64,000 bases of DNA from Impatiens glandulifera (lineage: Eukaryota > Streptophyta > Magnoliopsida > Ericales > Balsaminaceae). Numbering within the stretch: position 1 is the first letter of the stretch; each line of letters opens with the position of its first letter. The stretch is taken from positions 19,587,819 through 19,651,818 of the forward strand of contig NC_061868.1 of assembly GCF_907164915.1 (NCBI RefSeq), read 5' to 3'. Positions 1 through 11,382 of this stretch are shown one piece after another. Position numbers and translations under genes: made by a program. The notes under the pieces are model-generated. The model had not been told where the DNA came from, made no database searches, and saw nothing but the letters and a program-made list of their open reading frames with translations.

Positions 1-896
1 TGAATTAGTAACCTATTGGTCGGGAGGAATTGGAAGCTTCTATTGGTGATCTTCCTTACTTGAAGATATAGATGCTTCTATTGGTGTTCTTCCTTAGTTT
101 AAGATTTAAAAACACGGTCATTTCTTGTTCGTTTGCTGCCCTTCTTTGGCTTTGACTCGGTTGGGATGATTCCTAATACACTTTCATCTTTTTAAATACT
201 TGATTCCCTTACCAAATTAGTTCCAACAGTTCCTTTATAAAACCATGTTTTATGTTTTAGAAAATGTTTGTTAGTTAAATTGTTTCAAATATTGAATTGT
301 AATTTATTTTTATATTTTAACCAAAATTTACTATCCAGAAGAGCTAACCCACCATGCCTCTCCACTGCGGTCTCACATGAGTCCTAACTATATCTAATTG
401 ATTAGCTATTAACAATATAAATAAATAAAAAATCATTTAAAGGATTTAAGGAACAAAATGGAAAAAACAATGGCAAAATAAAGTTAGTATTAATTTCCTT
501 GCTCCTACTAAGTTGTGAAGCTTGCATTAATTTGTAATTTTTTGTTTCTTATGAACCACTCCAATTACTTTAATGGAGTTACCAATAAATTATTTATAGT
601 TTCTCAAAATCATGTAAAAAAATTATTTATAGTTTCTCAAAATCATGTAATTTTACCCTGCTTCTAAATAAATTAAACAGGGATAAAAAGATTAATTTGA
701 GTTTTTACTATAAAGTTATATATAGCATATTACAAATGATGAGTACTCTCCTTAATTAGAAGAGTAATAAATTAAAATTAAATAGCCTCACTTTCAAAAA
801 TAGATTGCTACAGACAAAAATAAAAAATAAAAACACAAATATAGAAATAGAAATGAATCATTTGCATATAAATTAAGGAATTAAAGTATGCTTACT
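1..896. other. 3' flank of TPC1, no gene seen
   Basis: AT-rich DNA downstream of the TPC1 stop codon; it probably includes the TPC1 3'UTR at its right end. No supported coding region. It holds two small tandem duplications: an imperfect 31-bp unit at 36-66 and 74-104, and a perfect 30-bp unit at 587-616 and 620-649. Confidence 0.6.
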
Positions 897-3800
897 TTAA
901 GTACTAAGTAATTGTGTTTGTGTCTGATCAAGCTCTCCACTCAACATATGGTGAAGAAGAGCATCAATTCTTTGACTCCTCGATTTTGTTCTGCACAATT
1001 AATTAAATCATTCATTTATAGCCAACCCAACTTAATTATAATTTATTAATACAACTTCCCGCATATGAATGATTAATGAAAAATTAGTTAAATACCCAAC
1101 ATTACGACGCCTGTTTTTGACACCAACTTCCTGCATTTATACGAGATATGAGGTTAATTTTTTGTTTTTTTGTTAAATTATATATTATAGATATCGAGTT
1201 GAAGATTACTGACATTTGAAGCTTCTTCAGATTGATCTGATGTCTCCATTTCCATTTCAGCAAAGAATGCCTCCAGAACAAATGCTACAACCTGAAAGTA
1301 AACCAAAAGAAAGGAATTATATATTTTAATCGCGACCATTTCTTATAACTTTTAGTAATAATTAGTGACTGATCAGACTAACCAGATTTAGAAGCAGTAA
1401 AACTGTAATCAGATAGAAACTGACAAAGTATGTGTATGTCCAATAGGTTCCTGTCAGATCCTTGTAACTCTGACATTAAACAAAATAAAAATATTTAATC
1501 AAATCATCGCAAGCTAGCTAATATCATTAAAATTAGTATAAGATCAATTTTTTTTTTTTGAGAACGTAGTATAAGATCAATTTACCTGCATCCACACTTG
1601 CCAATTCCCCATCACGAGTAAATTGAAGAGTGTCACCATTCCATTAGGATAGTCATTAAAATTGAAAAGTAAATATCTATCTTGTTAAGAAAAATGAATT
1701 TAGTTTGTAAATAATTTTCTTATCAACTGTTGTGAGCTTCTTCTGCCTATTAACTTCTTTTTCAAAATATAGAATCTATGTTGCACGGATACGGATACGG
1801 GTATCGTATCAAATACGATACGGATACGGCGATACGGCAAGTTTGAAAATATAGGATACAATACGTTTAGGATACGCATATTATTAAAAACTATTAAAAA
1901 AAATATATAAAATAATAATTAAAAAAATTAAAAAATATTAATAGTTGGTTAATAACTTGATGTGAATCTTAAGTTTATCTTGTTTATCTAAGAAACACAT
2001 AAGATAGACAAAGTAAGATAAAGGAAGCTTGAGTCAAGAAGAGGCAATGTTAGTTTAGGGTTAGTTTTGTTTTAAACATTTCAGTCCTCCTAAAATTTTT
2101 ACTTTTTAAAAATTACCCAAAACGTATCCAAAAACGTATCCAAGCCGTATCCAAACCGTATCGGATTGGTCAACTCCATAAAAAGTCAACGACACTTCTT
2201 TTGCCGTATCCGATACCCGTTTTGCCGTATCGTATCCGTATCCGTGTCGTATCCGTATCCGATACTCCGAAAAAAAAAAATTTGGAGTATCCGTGCTACA
2301 TAGTATAGAATTTTCTTTAACAATGTTTTACATGACTAAGGATACTCATCCTCAGAAAGATCTGTTTCCTTCAGCTCAGTGTTGCCAGCATTCACCAACC
2401 CTCCAAATACCTGCCACAGTAAAGATAAAATATTTTAACTTTATGAAATGAAATTGTAAAATAGGTCAACTTATTAATGGAATATAAAGAATAAAGTAAG
2501 AGTATTTTAGTATTTGAGTTTGATGATTTGGTTGGGATATCAAATTAGCTTGATTACCTGTAAACCAACGGAGCAATAGATGCACAAGACACAGAATATG
2601 GTCCCAAGGAAAGGCATCAAACTTGGAATTAGGGTCAAGAATGTGGCTACAAATGCACGGTAGCGTTGGACATGCATCAAGAGTCTAATAAGTCTTAACA
2701 TTCTTGCAAGAAGAAGATAACGAATCCTGTAGTGACCAGAGGCAGTTGAAGACAATTTGCGTTATTCAGATTATATACAAGAAAATGATTCAATCACACA
2801 ACATACTTGCAGCCTGTTCAAGCAAAATTCTATTCTTGTATGTTATAAATATACTGTTCATGAAGAGGCATAAAGTATGTTAGTACTTACCATTCTCCAT
2901 TAGAAAGAAACGTTACATTTTTAGGGGACACAAAAGTTGCTGTTTCTCCAATAACTGCAATGAAATATATATTGAAATATTAGATACGATATATCCCATG
3001 ATTTGGATATGAATGAAGATAACCATATGTGATTGAAATTGATTAAGAATTTGATAGTATTATCTTTATGTATCTATTATAGATAATCTCTATTGCACGA
3101 GCTCTTTGATTTCTAGAACGAATGTATTAAAGAAAGTTTACTCACCAATGATCCATGTGATAAAGAAATCAAAACGATTTTGCCCATCTCTCCAATAGTT
3201 TCCAAACCCACATACATAAACTTTCAATGCCATTTCTAAGACATATAACCACCCTGTGGAACATTACAATGTAAATAATATATACAAGTGCTTGGACAAT
3301 ATAGATAATTATACCCACGTATTAAATCATTTAAGAACTTACCAAAGACGAACTCCGCCTTTTGCCAAATGGTCTGTGCGGAACTGTTTTCAATATCAAG
3401 CTGCAACCAGCGATAAAGAGAACAGCTTGTATAAGTGAGACATATTTCCAAAGTAGTATACAAACAGTTATTTGATTTATGTTTTTAAAGAGGGTCAACT
3501 TTGTATGAAAAAAGTTTATGAACCAAGGTGCATGCAATCATTTTACAGTCAAAAGAAACACAAAAGGCGGAAAACAACAAAGAAGAAAGTTAGTATCCAT
3601 CAGGCAACCTATTATAGTCATACCGTGGTTTCAATAATAACAGCAACAAGATTCATGATGAGGACGAAAGCCACTATATACCCAAACATGGGGCTTCGAA
3701 CAAATTCTTTCAATTTCTCAGACAAGCATGAATGGTATACATATGGATAGTTTTCAAGATAAGATGGCTGCAAAACAAAGAATATTCTTCAAGATTCTAA

Positions 3801-6800
3801 ACATTTAATTAGAATTCCTTATTGAAATAATCATATGAACTGACGTTTTGATCCTTTAAAACAAGAAGAAAAACATACACAATCCTCCTTCTGAAATCGC
3901 AATGCAATAGCATGGCAAAGATCAGCAAATTCATCTCTGTTGATCTGCATTAGAAATCAAACTCATAAAAACTAGAGGTAGGGAAGCAAAGGACAAAATC
4001 ATACTTTACTTAACAGCTGCTATTCTATAACTACCAGGAATATTCTATCTGGGACTCAATTTCCAAATAATGTAAAATCTCTTTGCTAATTATGTTATTA
4101 TAGTCAAGTAGAAATGAAAAAAAAGATTTGTCTGGATTGCCACAAAAGGGAGTGCAATAAGTTCAATTGAAAAATCCATTTTGTTTACATTAAAAGAAAG
4201 ATACTTCATTTGAGACAAAAAAATAAATGAGAAAAGAAAAACCTTGAAGTCCTGACTATCATCTAGCTCATGGAATATCAACTCGAAATCGTCCCTTGAT
4301 ATTTTTGGCAATGTCCTGAATAAGCAATAAAATGAGTTAAAATTCATATGAAAAGAAAAACATCACATGGTTAATCAATTTTAAATACTCAAATATTAGC
4401 ATAAAGAAAAATGTATTCAGAACAAAAAAGATCAAGGGATGGAGCACCCTATCAGGAGGAGAAATCAATTCTGAGAGGAAATTATTGAACAATAGAGAAA
4501 ATACATCCAAGGCTCCAAATAAAAAATATGCATATAGGAGTAATTTTCAATAGTTTATGTTTAAAAGCCAATATATGAAAAGTATAGTTTATGGAAAAGG
4601 ATGGTATCAGACTTCACACACAATGCCATACTAACAACAAATGGACCTGAAGTGAAAAGATCAGTACAAGAAGATTAGTTGCATGCCTAGGAAAAGAGAA
4701 AATTTGATCTGAATTCACCAGTGAGAAATAAAACTTCAAAGATTACTTCATCCTTCTCCTCTCAATTCTCGCATAATTCAGTTCTGGTCGCTTTTAGTGG
4801 TAGCTCTTATTTGAATGTTGTAGAAATTTGAGAGATGAAAAATATTATTTAGATAGTTAGTTGAAGTTTACATGAGAAATTCAGATATTTAAAGGACTTT
4901 GAGTGTGATAAAGATAAATACTGACGACACTCAACATGTTGAGTGCAAACAAAGCAACATGTTGAGTGCAAGTAACTGCATAATTCTACACTCCCCTTCA
5001 AGTTGGGTAAACGATATTAAGAGAACCTAACTTGCCACATAGTTCTTCGAAATTCCACTTGGGAAGAACTTTGGTGAGAATGTCAGTCACCTAATAGGAA
5101 AAGCCTTGGGCAGCTATGAGAGTGGAGAGGATGTTGCCGAAGAGATGAAAATGTTGATGACATTCTTTCAATTTGACTAATTCTAATTCATGCTTCACAT
5201 TGTTAGAGGAGTGACTCTTGACTCTTGGAACTTGGCACTTGGCTCTTGGAGTTCTTGAAGTGAAAAGTGATAATTTTTAGACAGAAGAAATGTTGGGAAA
5301 AAAATTGTCGAGACACGAAGATGAAGCTCGATACAGATTCGACTGAGAAAAAAAATTGCAGTTTCGAAACGACGAAACTGCCAAAAAGAGATAAAAACGC
5401 ACTGGGATTTAGTGATATACAATTTTGGAAAAATATGAGATTATAGAATCATTTGAGTTCTCCTCCAATGGTTATTTTCACCATTGGAAGAGGCAACGGA
5501 AAATTGTGAATAGGTTTCTTCAAGATGGAAAACCTACTCACTCTGATATCATGTAAAAATTTACAGAGAGATGGAAAATATTATTTAGATAGTTAGTTAA
5601 GTTTACATGAGAAATCTAGATATTTAAAGGACATTGAGTGTGATAAAGGTAAAAACTGACAACACTCAACATGTTGAGTGTCATAATTCTACAAATGGCA
5701 TAAAATCTTACATTATAAATTAAAATTTGATTCTGCACCCATATTACTCCAATTCAATATCTCAGGCAAGAATTTAATATCATTCATTTTATATCCAAAT
5801 ATGGATCGGAAGGAATACTTGTTTGGACAATGCCATTCCTGTAAAGAAGGACCGTGCAATCAGAACTCTTATATGCTTTTCTTTTACAAAAAAAAAACTC
5901 TTATATGCTTTTCCAATGGCAAGTTATTTACAAAATATGACAAACATTAAGGAATTCAATTTCATTAACCAAAGATTTAAATAGGGAAAGTCTGCAGGAA
6001 TTAAAATATAAGAAAATTGAGGATTACGACACATATACACAATTAAAAAGGAACCATGAAGTGTCTTGCATGGGAAAGAGTTTTGGTAAGGACTTGTTTG
6101 TTTGGAGGACATGAGAAAACTAGAAGTGACAAAAAAAAATTACTACTATCTACAAGGATAAGTTGTTTAGTAGTCTGAATTTGTTAAGTTCCTCAGCTAA
6201 CATAACTTCAATATAACTTGAAAGAAAATGCTAACTTGTATACGAAAATTTGGGAGGTCAACCATACCTGTAATTATTCAGTTCTTCGAAAAGATGGATG
6301 CATTGTTCCTTATCAATAAATCCATAGTTCTGAAAAAAAGGAATAACCTTTAAATATTACCACATAGAATCTACCTCAATGTTATAAGGATGGAAGGAAG
6401 TGGTCATTGGAAGGAGTGTCCTTGTTTTCCAAAACCAATTGGAACTTCCTATATCAATGTCACGTTCGAATTTAAAAGAAGATGAAAAGAAGCTAACTGA
6501 AGTTGCATGTACTTGTTAGAGCACTCACTCATGCTTTGGAAACAATTTTGTCAGAAATAGGTGTCACACATTGACAGATCATAAGCATGAATATTCATGT
6601 GGTAGTTACTTTTCTTGAAAAGATGAAGATGCTTGTAAAAATAATTGATGGGTCGCAAATGTTACAAAATTGAAAAGTGCAAACAAAGGGAAAAAAGGAA
6701 AACTAACAAAGAAAATACATAGTGTTGTACTTACATATTTATCAATTAACTTGAAGGCTTTCCCTAGAATCCTTTGTCTCATTCGGTCTTTCTCTATCAC

Positions 6801-9800
6801 TTGTTTTGCAAGCTAATATGAAAATAAATGAACAAGATTAAGACAGTGACTCAGTGAGATGATTGTAAAACCTAGGATGTCTTAAACCTATTAAAACAAG
6901 AAATGGGAAAAAAGAAAACCATACCTGATCTTTGAAACTATCATATACAACAGCAAGAATCAAGTTTGTGACAAAGTAGACACCCAACAGCACGTAGAAA
7001 ACAAAAAATAAGCAATACCAACGTGAAGCCCTGGTACAGGAATAAGGCAGTTAATAAAACATTTGAGAAGTAAAACTTATCACTTTACATAAATAGATTT
7101 CAAACATTTTAGAAAACCTAATTTATTCAAAGTGTTCAAAATAAATAATGAAACGGTAGAAGAAAATATAGTAGACTGAATTCCAGAAATAGGACAAGAA
7201 ACGCCTTCCCATAGATAACCAGATAGCCATGTGAATTAGAAGTATTAGCTCACAGCCTACATAGTGAGCATGTAAATTTGGAGAGCCCAGGGGAACTAAA
7301 AATCAATTGAAATGGACAAAAGATGACAAAATGACCAAGAAGAAATGTTGTGGCAGTTCTCCATGCTAGTTCCTATTACATCAATAGTTTGGAACTGAGG
7401 GAAGGGGGTGAGTTTGAGTAAACCAATCACAAACTTCAATGTTAAAATCACATGTGTAATATGTTTATACAAGTATGTAAAAAAAACATGATCAATTTTT
7501 TTTTTTGAAAAAGGTCCATGCAATATGATATAAATGACAAAACATGACTAATTTTAATTCATATTCTAAGGCGATGTCTTTTAAGAATGTATATTCCAAT
7601 TGCACTACAACTTTAGCAGTGACTGAGTCTGACAACTTGAAGAAGACTCTGTGAACCAGCTCATAGATTACTTATGACACATTATTCACGTCTAAAGGAA
7701 ATGCGTTAATCAGTGAAGTAGATAGAGAGAGTGAAGATGCTTTTCTTAAGAGCATCCTATACTGGGAAGTCCTGCTAAAAGATGCAAAAGACTCAAAATA
7801 TCTCAAAAATTGTTGCAAGGCTAGCGAAATTTATATAGATCACTTACTTATAAGCAGGAATCCATACATCTGGATTGTTTGATGTGGTGAATAAGATAAA
7901 CATTTGATACAATGTTTCCGCGAAGGATGTAAAAATTGTCTTCCCTTGGTCAGTATCTTCAAACATAACATACGCTACCCAACTGGAAAAGAGCAGAAAT
8001 AATAGCCACAAAGCCTGCACAAGAAGAAAACGTGGAACTAGCAAAATGTCCTATAACTTATAAGTGAACTTGGAAATTCTCATACAAAATATTTTCTCAT
8101 TACTTAATCAAGTGACAGAACTATGCCTGATTACACATTTAGAGGAAGCATTTATCTAAATAAATTAGCAGGAAAAATAAATCAGAAATAGCAACTGGAA
8201 TTCAGATGTCTTCAGAAGGGAACTAACCAAAACATTCAAGTATGTGCTAAGCATTCCAGCCAGTATTACAATACTCTCTCGCAACTCCCTATACAAATGG
8301 AACATTGCAATTTGTTAAATAATATGATCTCTTCTCGCGATCATAACTATTCCTTATTCTAATAAAAAAAAAAGTATATTGTCTTCACAAGAAAAGTGAG
8401 GCAAAAATGCATGAGCATAAATGAGAAAAATCTTTAATTTTTTCCAAGTTGTGATGTTGATGTAACATCCATGTGGCTTCTAGAAATGACAAATTCTATC
8501 CATCATGTCTCATCTGTAACCATCTCCTTCCTTCTTTAATCTTCTCGGGCAATGGTTATGGGGCTTAAAAAAAATTAGGCTTGCTCTCATGTAAGGACTT
8601 AAAGAGTTAGTTACATACATTTGAACCAGTGTCATTCTTAAGCTGAGGTTTCGGTATAGACAGGGAATCTAGACACATAACATAAATAAGATAAAATGGC
8701 AACAAAAATAGATGTCAGTCCAGAGATGAGGCAAATTCATTCGTGCATTTCCAGATCAAGACATATAACAATAACTGTATGATTTGTTGTGTTTTGCTCA
8801 AGGAGTAAAATAGAGATCTTGATTACATCATTTAAAACATAAATCCCGTAGTTATTGTTAATTTGATTGGAAACTCCACGCCCCAAAGAAAAAAATTCAG
8901 ATTTGGGAAAACATTATGAGGTTAATCAGACATTTAGCCAGCTGCAGAGATCAAATAAGGTTTCCACTCTGCCCCGGATGTTTGTAAACATGCAGCAATG
9001 CTTCAATTATTATTTTGCTCAATAGGAGGAAGATTTATATCTAAATAAGCATGACATCAAAAGGAACCTAGAGAATGAGCCCTTGTCTTCCATACCTAAT
9101 ATTGAGAATGAAAAGAATGACCCGTATATAGGGAGCAACCCTAAATGGAAGAAAATAGATGGCCACTGGAGATACATAGAGCACATAGACTACTAGATCA
9201 ACAACCAAAATTAGCAGGGAAAGAACCTGAAAAAAAAAGTTAGAGATAATATCAGAATATTTAAACAGTAACCACCAGAAATTCAACCATCAAACAAATT
9301 CATAGTATAAATTATAAATTATGAGTTGGTTCTATAGGTAGCAACAGATTATAGAAATTACAAACGGATGATTTAATCAATTTCAAATATTCCAAAGGTA
9401 ATTAATAGGATTTGATAAGCTAAATACTAATCAACAAGATTAGGATTACCGAACAGACAATGTGGAAGCACAGTTTCTTCATGTACATGGTTTAGTAACT
9501 GCTTGCAAGTAATGAGGCACTATTTACATTCTCAAGAATATGATTGATACCTATATAGCCAACAACCCATGAAAAATATGGAAAGTCGTCTCTGATTGTG
9601 CGTGGTAGACATCCTATTCATTATTAGACATACTTTTTCGCCAAAACATCATGACACATATCTTTTACCCTAAGCATATTTTCTAGAAAAAGGTTCTGGA
9701 ACTGACATAAAAGTCATACAAACTTTTGATAGACATTTAATGTTTGCAGTACCAATTATAAAGAGAACCACAACAAAAATGGATATTATGAATTAGAAGG

Positions 9801-11144
9801 CAATTCTACTGGTTGTTATGCATTGTCATCATGGAAAATTAGTCAAATGAGGGTCGATACTGGAAGTGAGTACCTTTAATTTATTGACATGTCTTGTCCA
9901 GAAAATATGAAATCCTTCATAGGAGATGGGAAAAAACGTGTGTACACAGAGAACAATAACAGTGACACCCTGCAAGGTAGTAGATATTACTTGAGAAAGT
10001 ATGTGCAGAAGCAGATATGCAAGCTACTTATTTCTCCATTCAGTTGAGAAAAATGGCTAGAACAAATCTAGATAAAGTTGAGAAAAAACTACAGAGCAAC
10101 CAAATGAACTTGTGAAGAAGTTAATCAGTGAAATATTCTTCACCTCATAAATTAGTGATTCCGCAGCAGTCAAATACGGCAACTGGCCAAGGAAATAGTA
10201 TTCTCTGTTATTGCAAGAAATCCCGGATGAGTTTTTAATGCACCACAGTGGCTTCTGAAAATAGAAAATAATTCCACTTATATTTGATTGATATCTCGCA
10301 AAGTATTAATAAGTATAGGCATCAAAAAAACCTTAAGTATGCTAATTACCTCAAAGAAATTCAGAACTACCAAAGCCAAGAAATTAAGAGTCCAAAGAAT
10401 GTCAAACCGAATAAACATGAAGTAGTGTTTTGCTGCAGCTTCAAAGCTTGGCTGATCAAGAATTTGTTCAGGCAACCCGACACCATCTTCAGCCTGCAAA
10501 GTCCGTTCCCATTCTCAGCTAATCAGAAGTGGATAACTATTTCAATTTATAGCAAAATAAGAGCAAAGTGTAGAGATCGTCCATATTTTTTACCTTAATT
10601 AACAACACATAATATTTGATCTTATGTTATTTATGTGTATAATGTATAGATATAGATATACATGTTATAGTTTATTTTCATCTTCATCCTACCAAATAAG
10701 AAATGTCTTCTATCTTCTGATATATTAGTAAAATCACCTAGAAATGACCAATGATCCCTGGAAAGTTCTTGCATATAAAAGAAAGTCAAACATCCGGAAA
10801 TGAAAATATTCACACACAAATCAGCGTTATATAAGCTAGAAAGACTTAAAAGTTGCGTTAATCACAAGCATTAAATCTAAACAGCATAATTAAGAAGATG
10901 CTTGTATAAATATGACTATGAACATGAATCAGCAGCAAGTATAAGTACATTCGCCTAGATAGAGTATATGACAGAGAGAAAGATGAATATGACGAACCAG
11001 ATCAACAAGCGCAGCCGCTTTCTGATAAGGTGAACCGTAAGCAATGGCATCGGCTCTTCGATGGAACAACGGCGGATGAAATTTCCCCCGATCGGAACTT
11101 GCAGGTTGACCACCGCCTTCCTCGCTCAGCAAAGCTTCATCCAT
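897..11144 (-). CDS. TPC1 two-pore vacuolar cation channel, 23 coding exons
   Basis: Slow-vacuolar, voltage- and Ca2+-regulated cation channel of the tonoplast: two six-helix Shaker-like repeats joined by a cytosolic EF-hand linker. Coding exons in transcript order: 11144-10998, 10493-10350, 10254-10144, 9969-9874, 9226-9096, 8288-8228, 8014-7848, 7030-6925, 6812-6735, 6329-6268, 4315-4243, 3944-3879, 3767-3624, 3400-3343, 3253-3146, 2954-2891, 2726-2558, 2410-2346, 1676-1586, 1469-1383, 1291-1214, 1130-1096, 990-897. All junctions are GT-AG and phases agree, giving 744 aa against about 733 in Arabidopsis. Visible landmarks: acidic dileucine DEALL at residues 2-6 (tonoplast sorting in AtTPC1); filter I TTSNNPDV near 273-280; EF loop 1 at 345-356 and loop 2 at 386-397; repeat-II S4 arginines R547, R550, R553; filter [10 protein letters not shown] near 638-645; C-terminal [13 protein letters not shown]. 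Unusual residues: Tyr at EF1 loop positions 3 and 5, and Asn467 at a luminal acidic site. Introns 10 and 18 carry transposons. The least certain junctions are those of exons 21-22. Confidence 0.97.
1776..2303. mobile_element. hAT-like MITE in TPC1 intron 18
   Basis: A 528-bp non-coding element between TPC1 exons 18 and 19. Its ends are 17-bp terminal inverted repeats, CTATGTTGCACGGATAC and (reverse complement of the right end) CTATGTAGCACGGATAC, with one mismatch. It is flanked by a perfect 8-bp target duplication, tatagaat, at 1768-1775 and 2304-2311. Both subterminal zones are arrays of GGATAC/GTATCC-like hexamers in inverted orientation, at about 1788-1875 and 2120-2275. An 8-bp duplication with subterminal repeat arrays fits hAT; the terminal bases are not a textbook hAT end, so the superfamily is an inference. 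Confidence 0.85.
4819..5693 (-). mobile_element. Short deleted LTR retroelement in TPC1 intron 10
   Basis: Two direct repeats begin TGTA and end in TAATTCTACA: 4819-4990 (172 bp) and 5552-5693 (142 bp). The left copy is followed by a polypurine-tract complement (ctccccttcaagttgg). The right copy is preceded by ctctgatatca, the complement of an initiator-Met-tRNA primer site, so the element reads on the minus strand. Flanks aatgt (4814-4818) and aatgg (5694-5698) look like a 5-bp target duplication with one change. Only about 560 bp lie between the LTRs and no protein domain is recognisable, so it is a TRIM-like or internally deleted Copia-type element. Confidence 0.75.
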
Positions 11145-11382
11145 CTTCGTGGCGCGTAAACTATCGCGACTATTGGATCAAATCGAGAATCGGTTGAATC
11201 TCTTAATGCTTTTATCTACCGTATTAACCGATAAACTCTAAATCTTTTTTTTCAAATAATCCTACTGTATATATATTTTGCGTTTAAACACAATTTTTTT
11301 ATTAAAGGATAAATTCTAATCTTTTTTTTCAAATAATTTCATCGTATATATATTTTGCGTTTAAACACAATTTTTTATTATA
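11145..11382 (-). promoter_or_regulatory. TPC1 upstream region with 78-bp tandem duplication
   Basis: Sequence just 5' of the TPC1 ATG. Two tandem copies of a roughly 75-78-bp unit lie at 11231-11308 and 11309-11382. Each contains a run of T, then a TATATATATTTTGCGTTTAA core and a T-rich tail. The TATA-like cores read on either strand. No transcription start can be fixed from sequence alone, so a promoter role is inferred from position. Confidence 0.45.
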
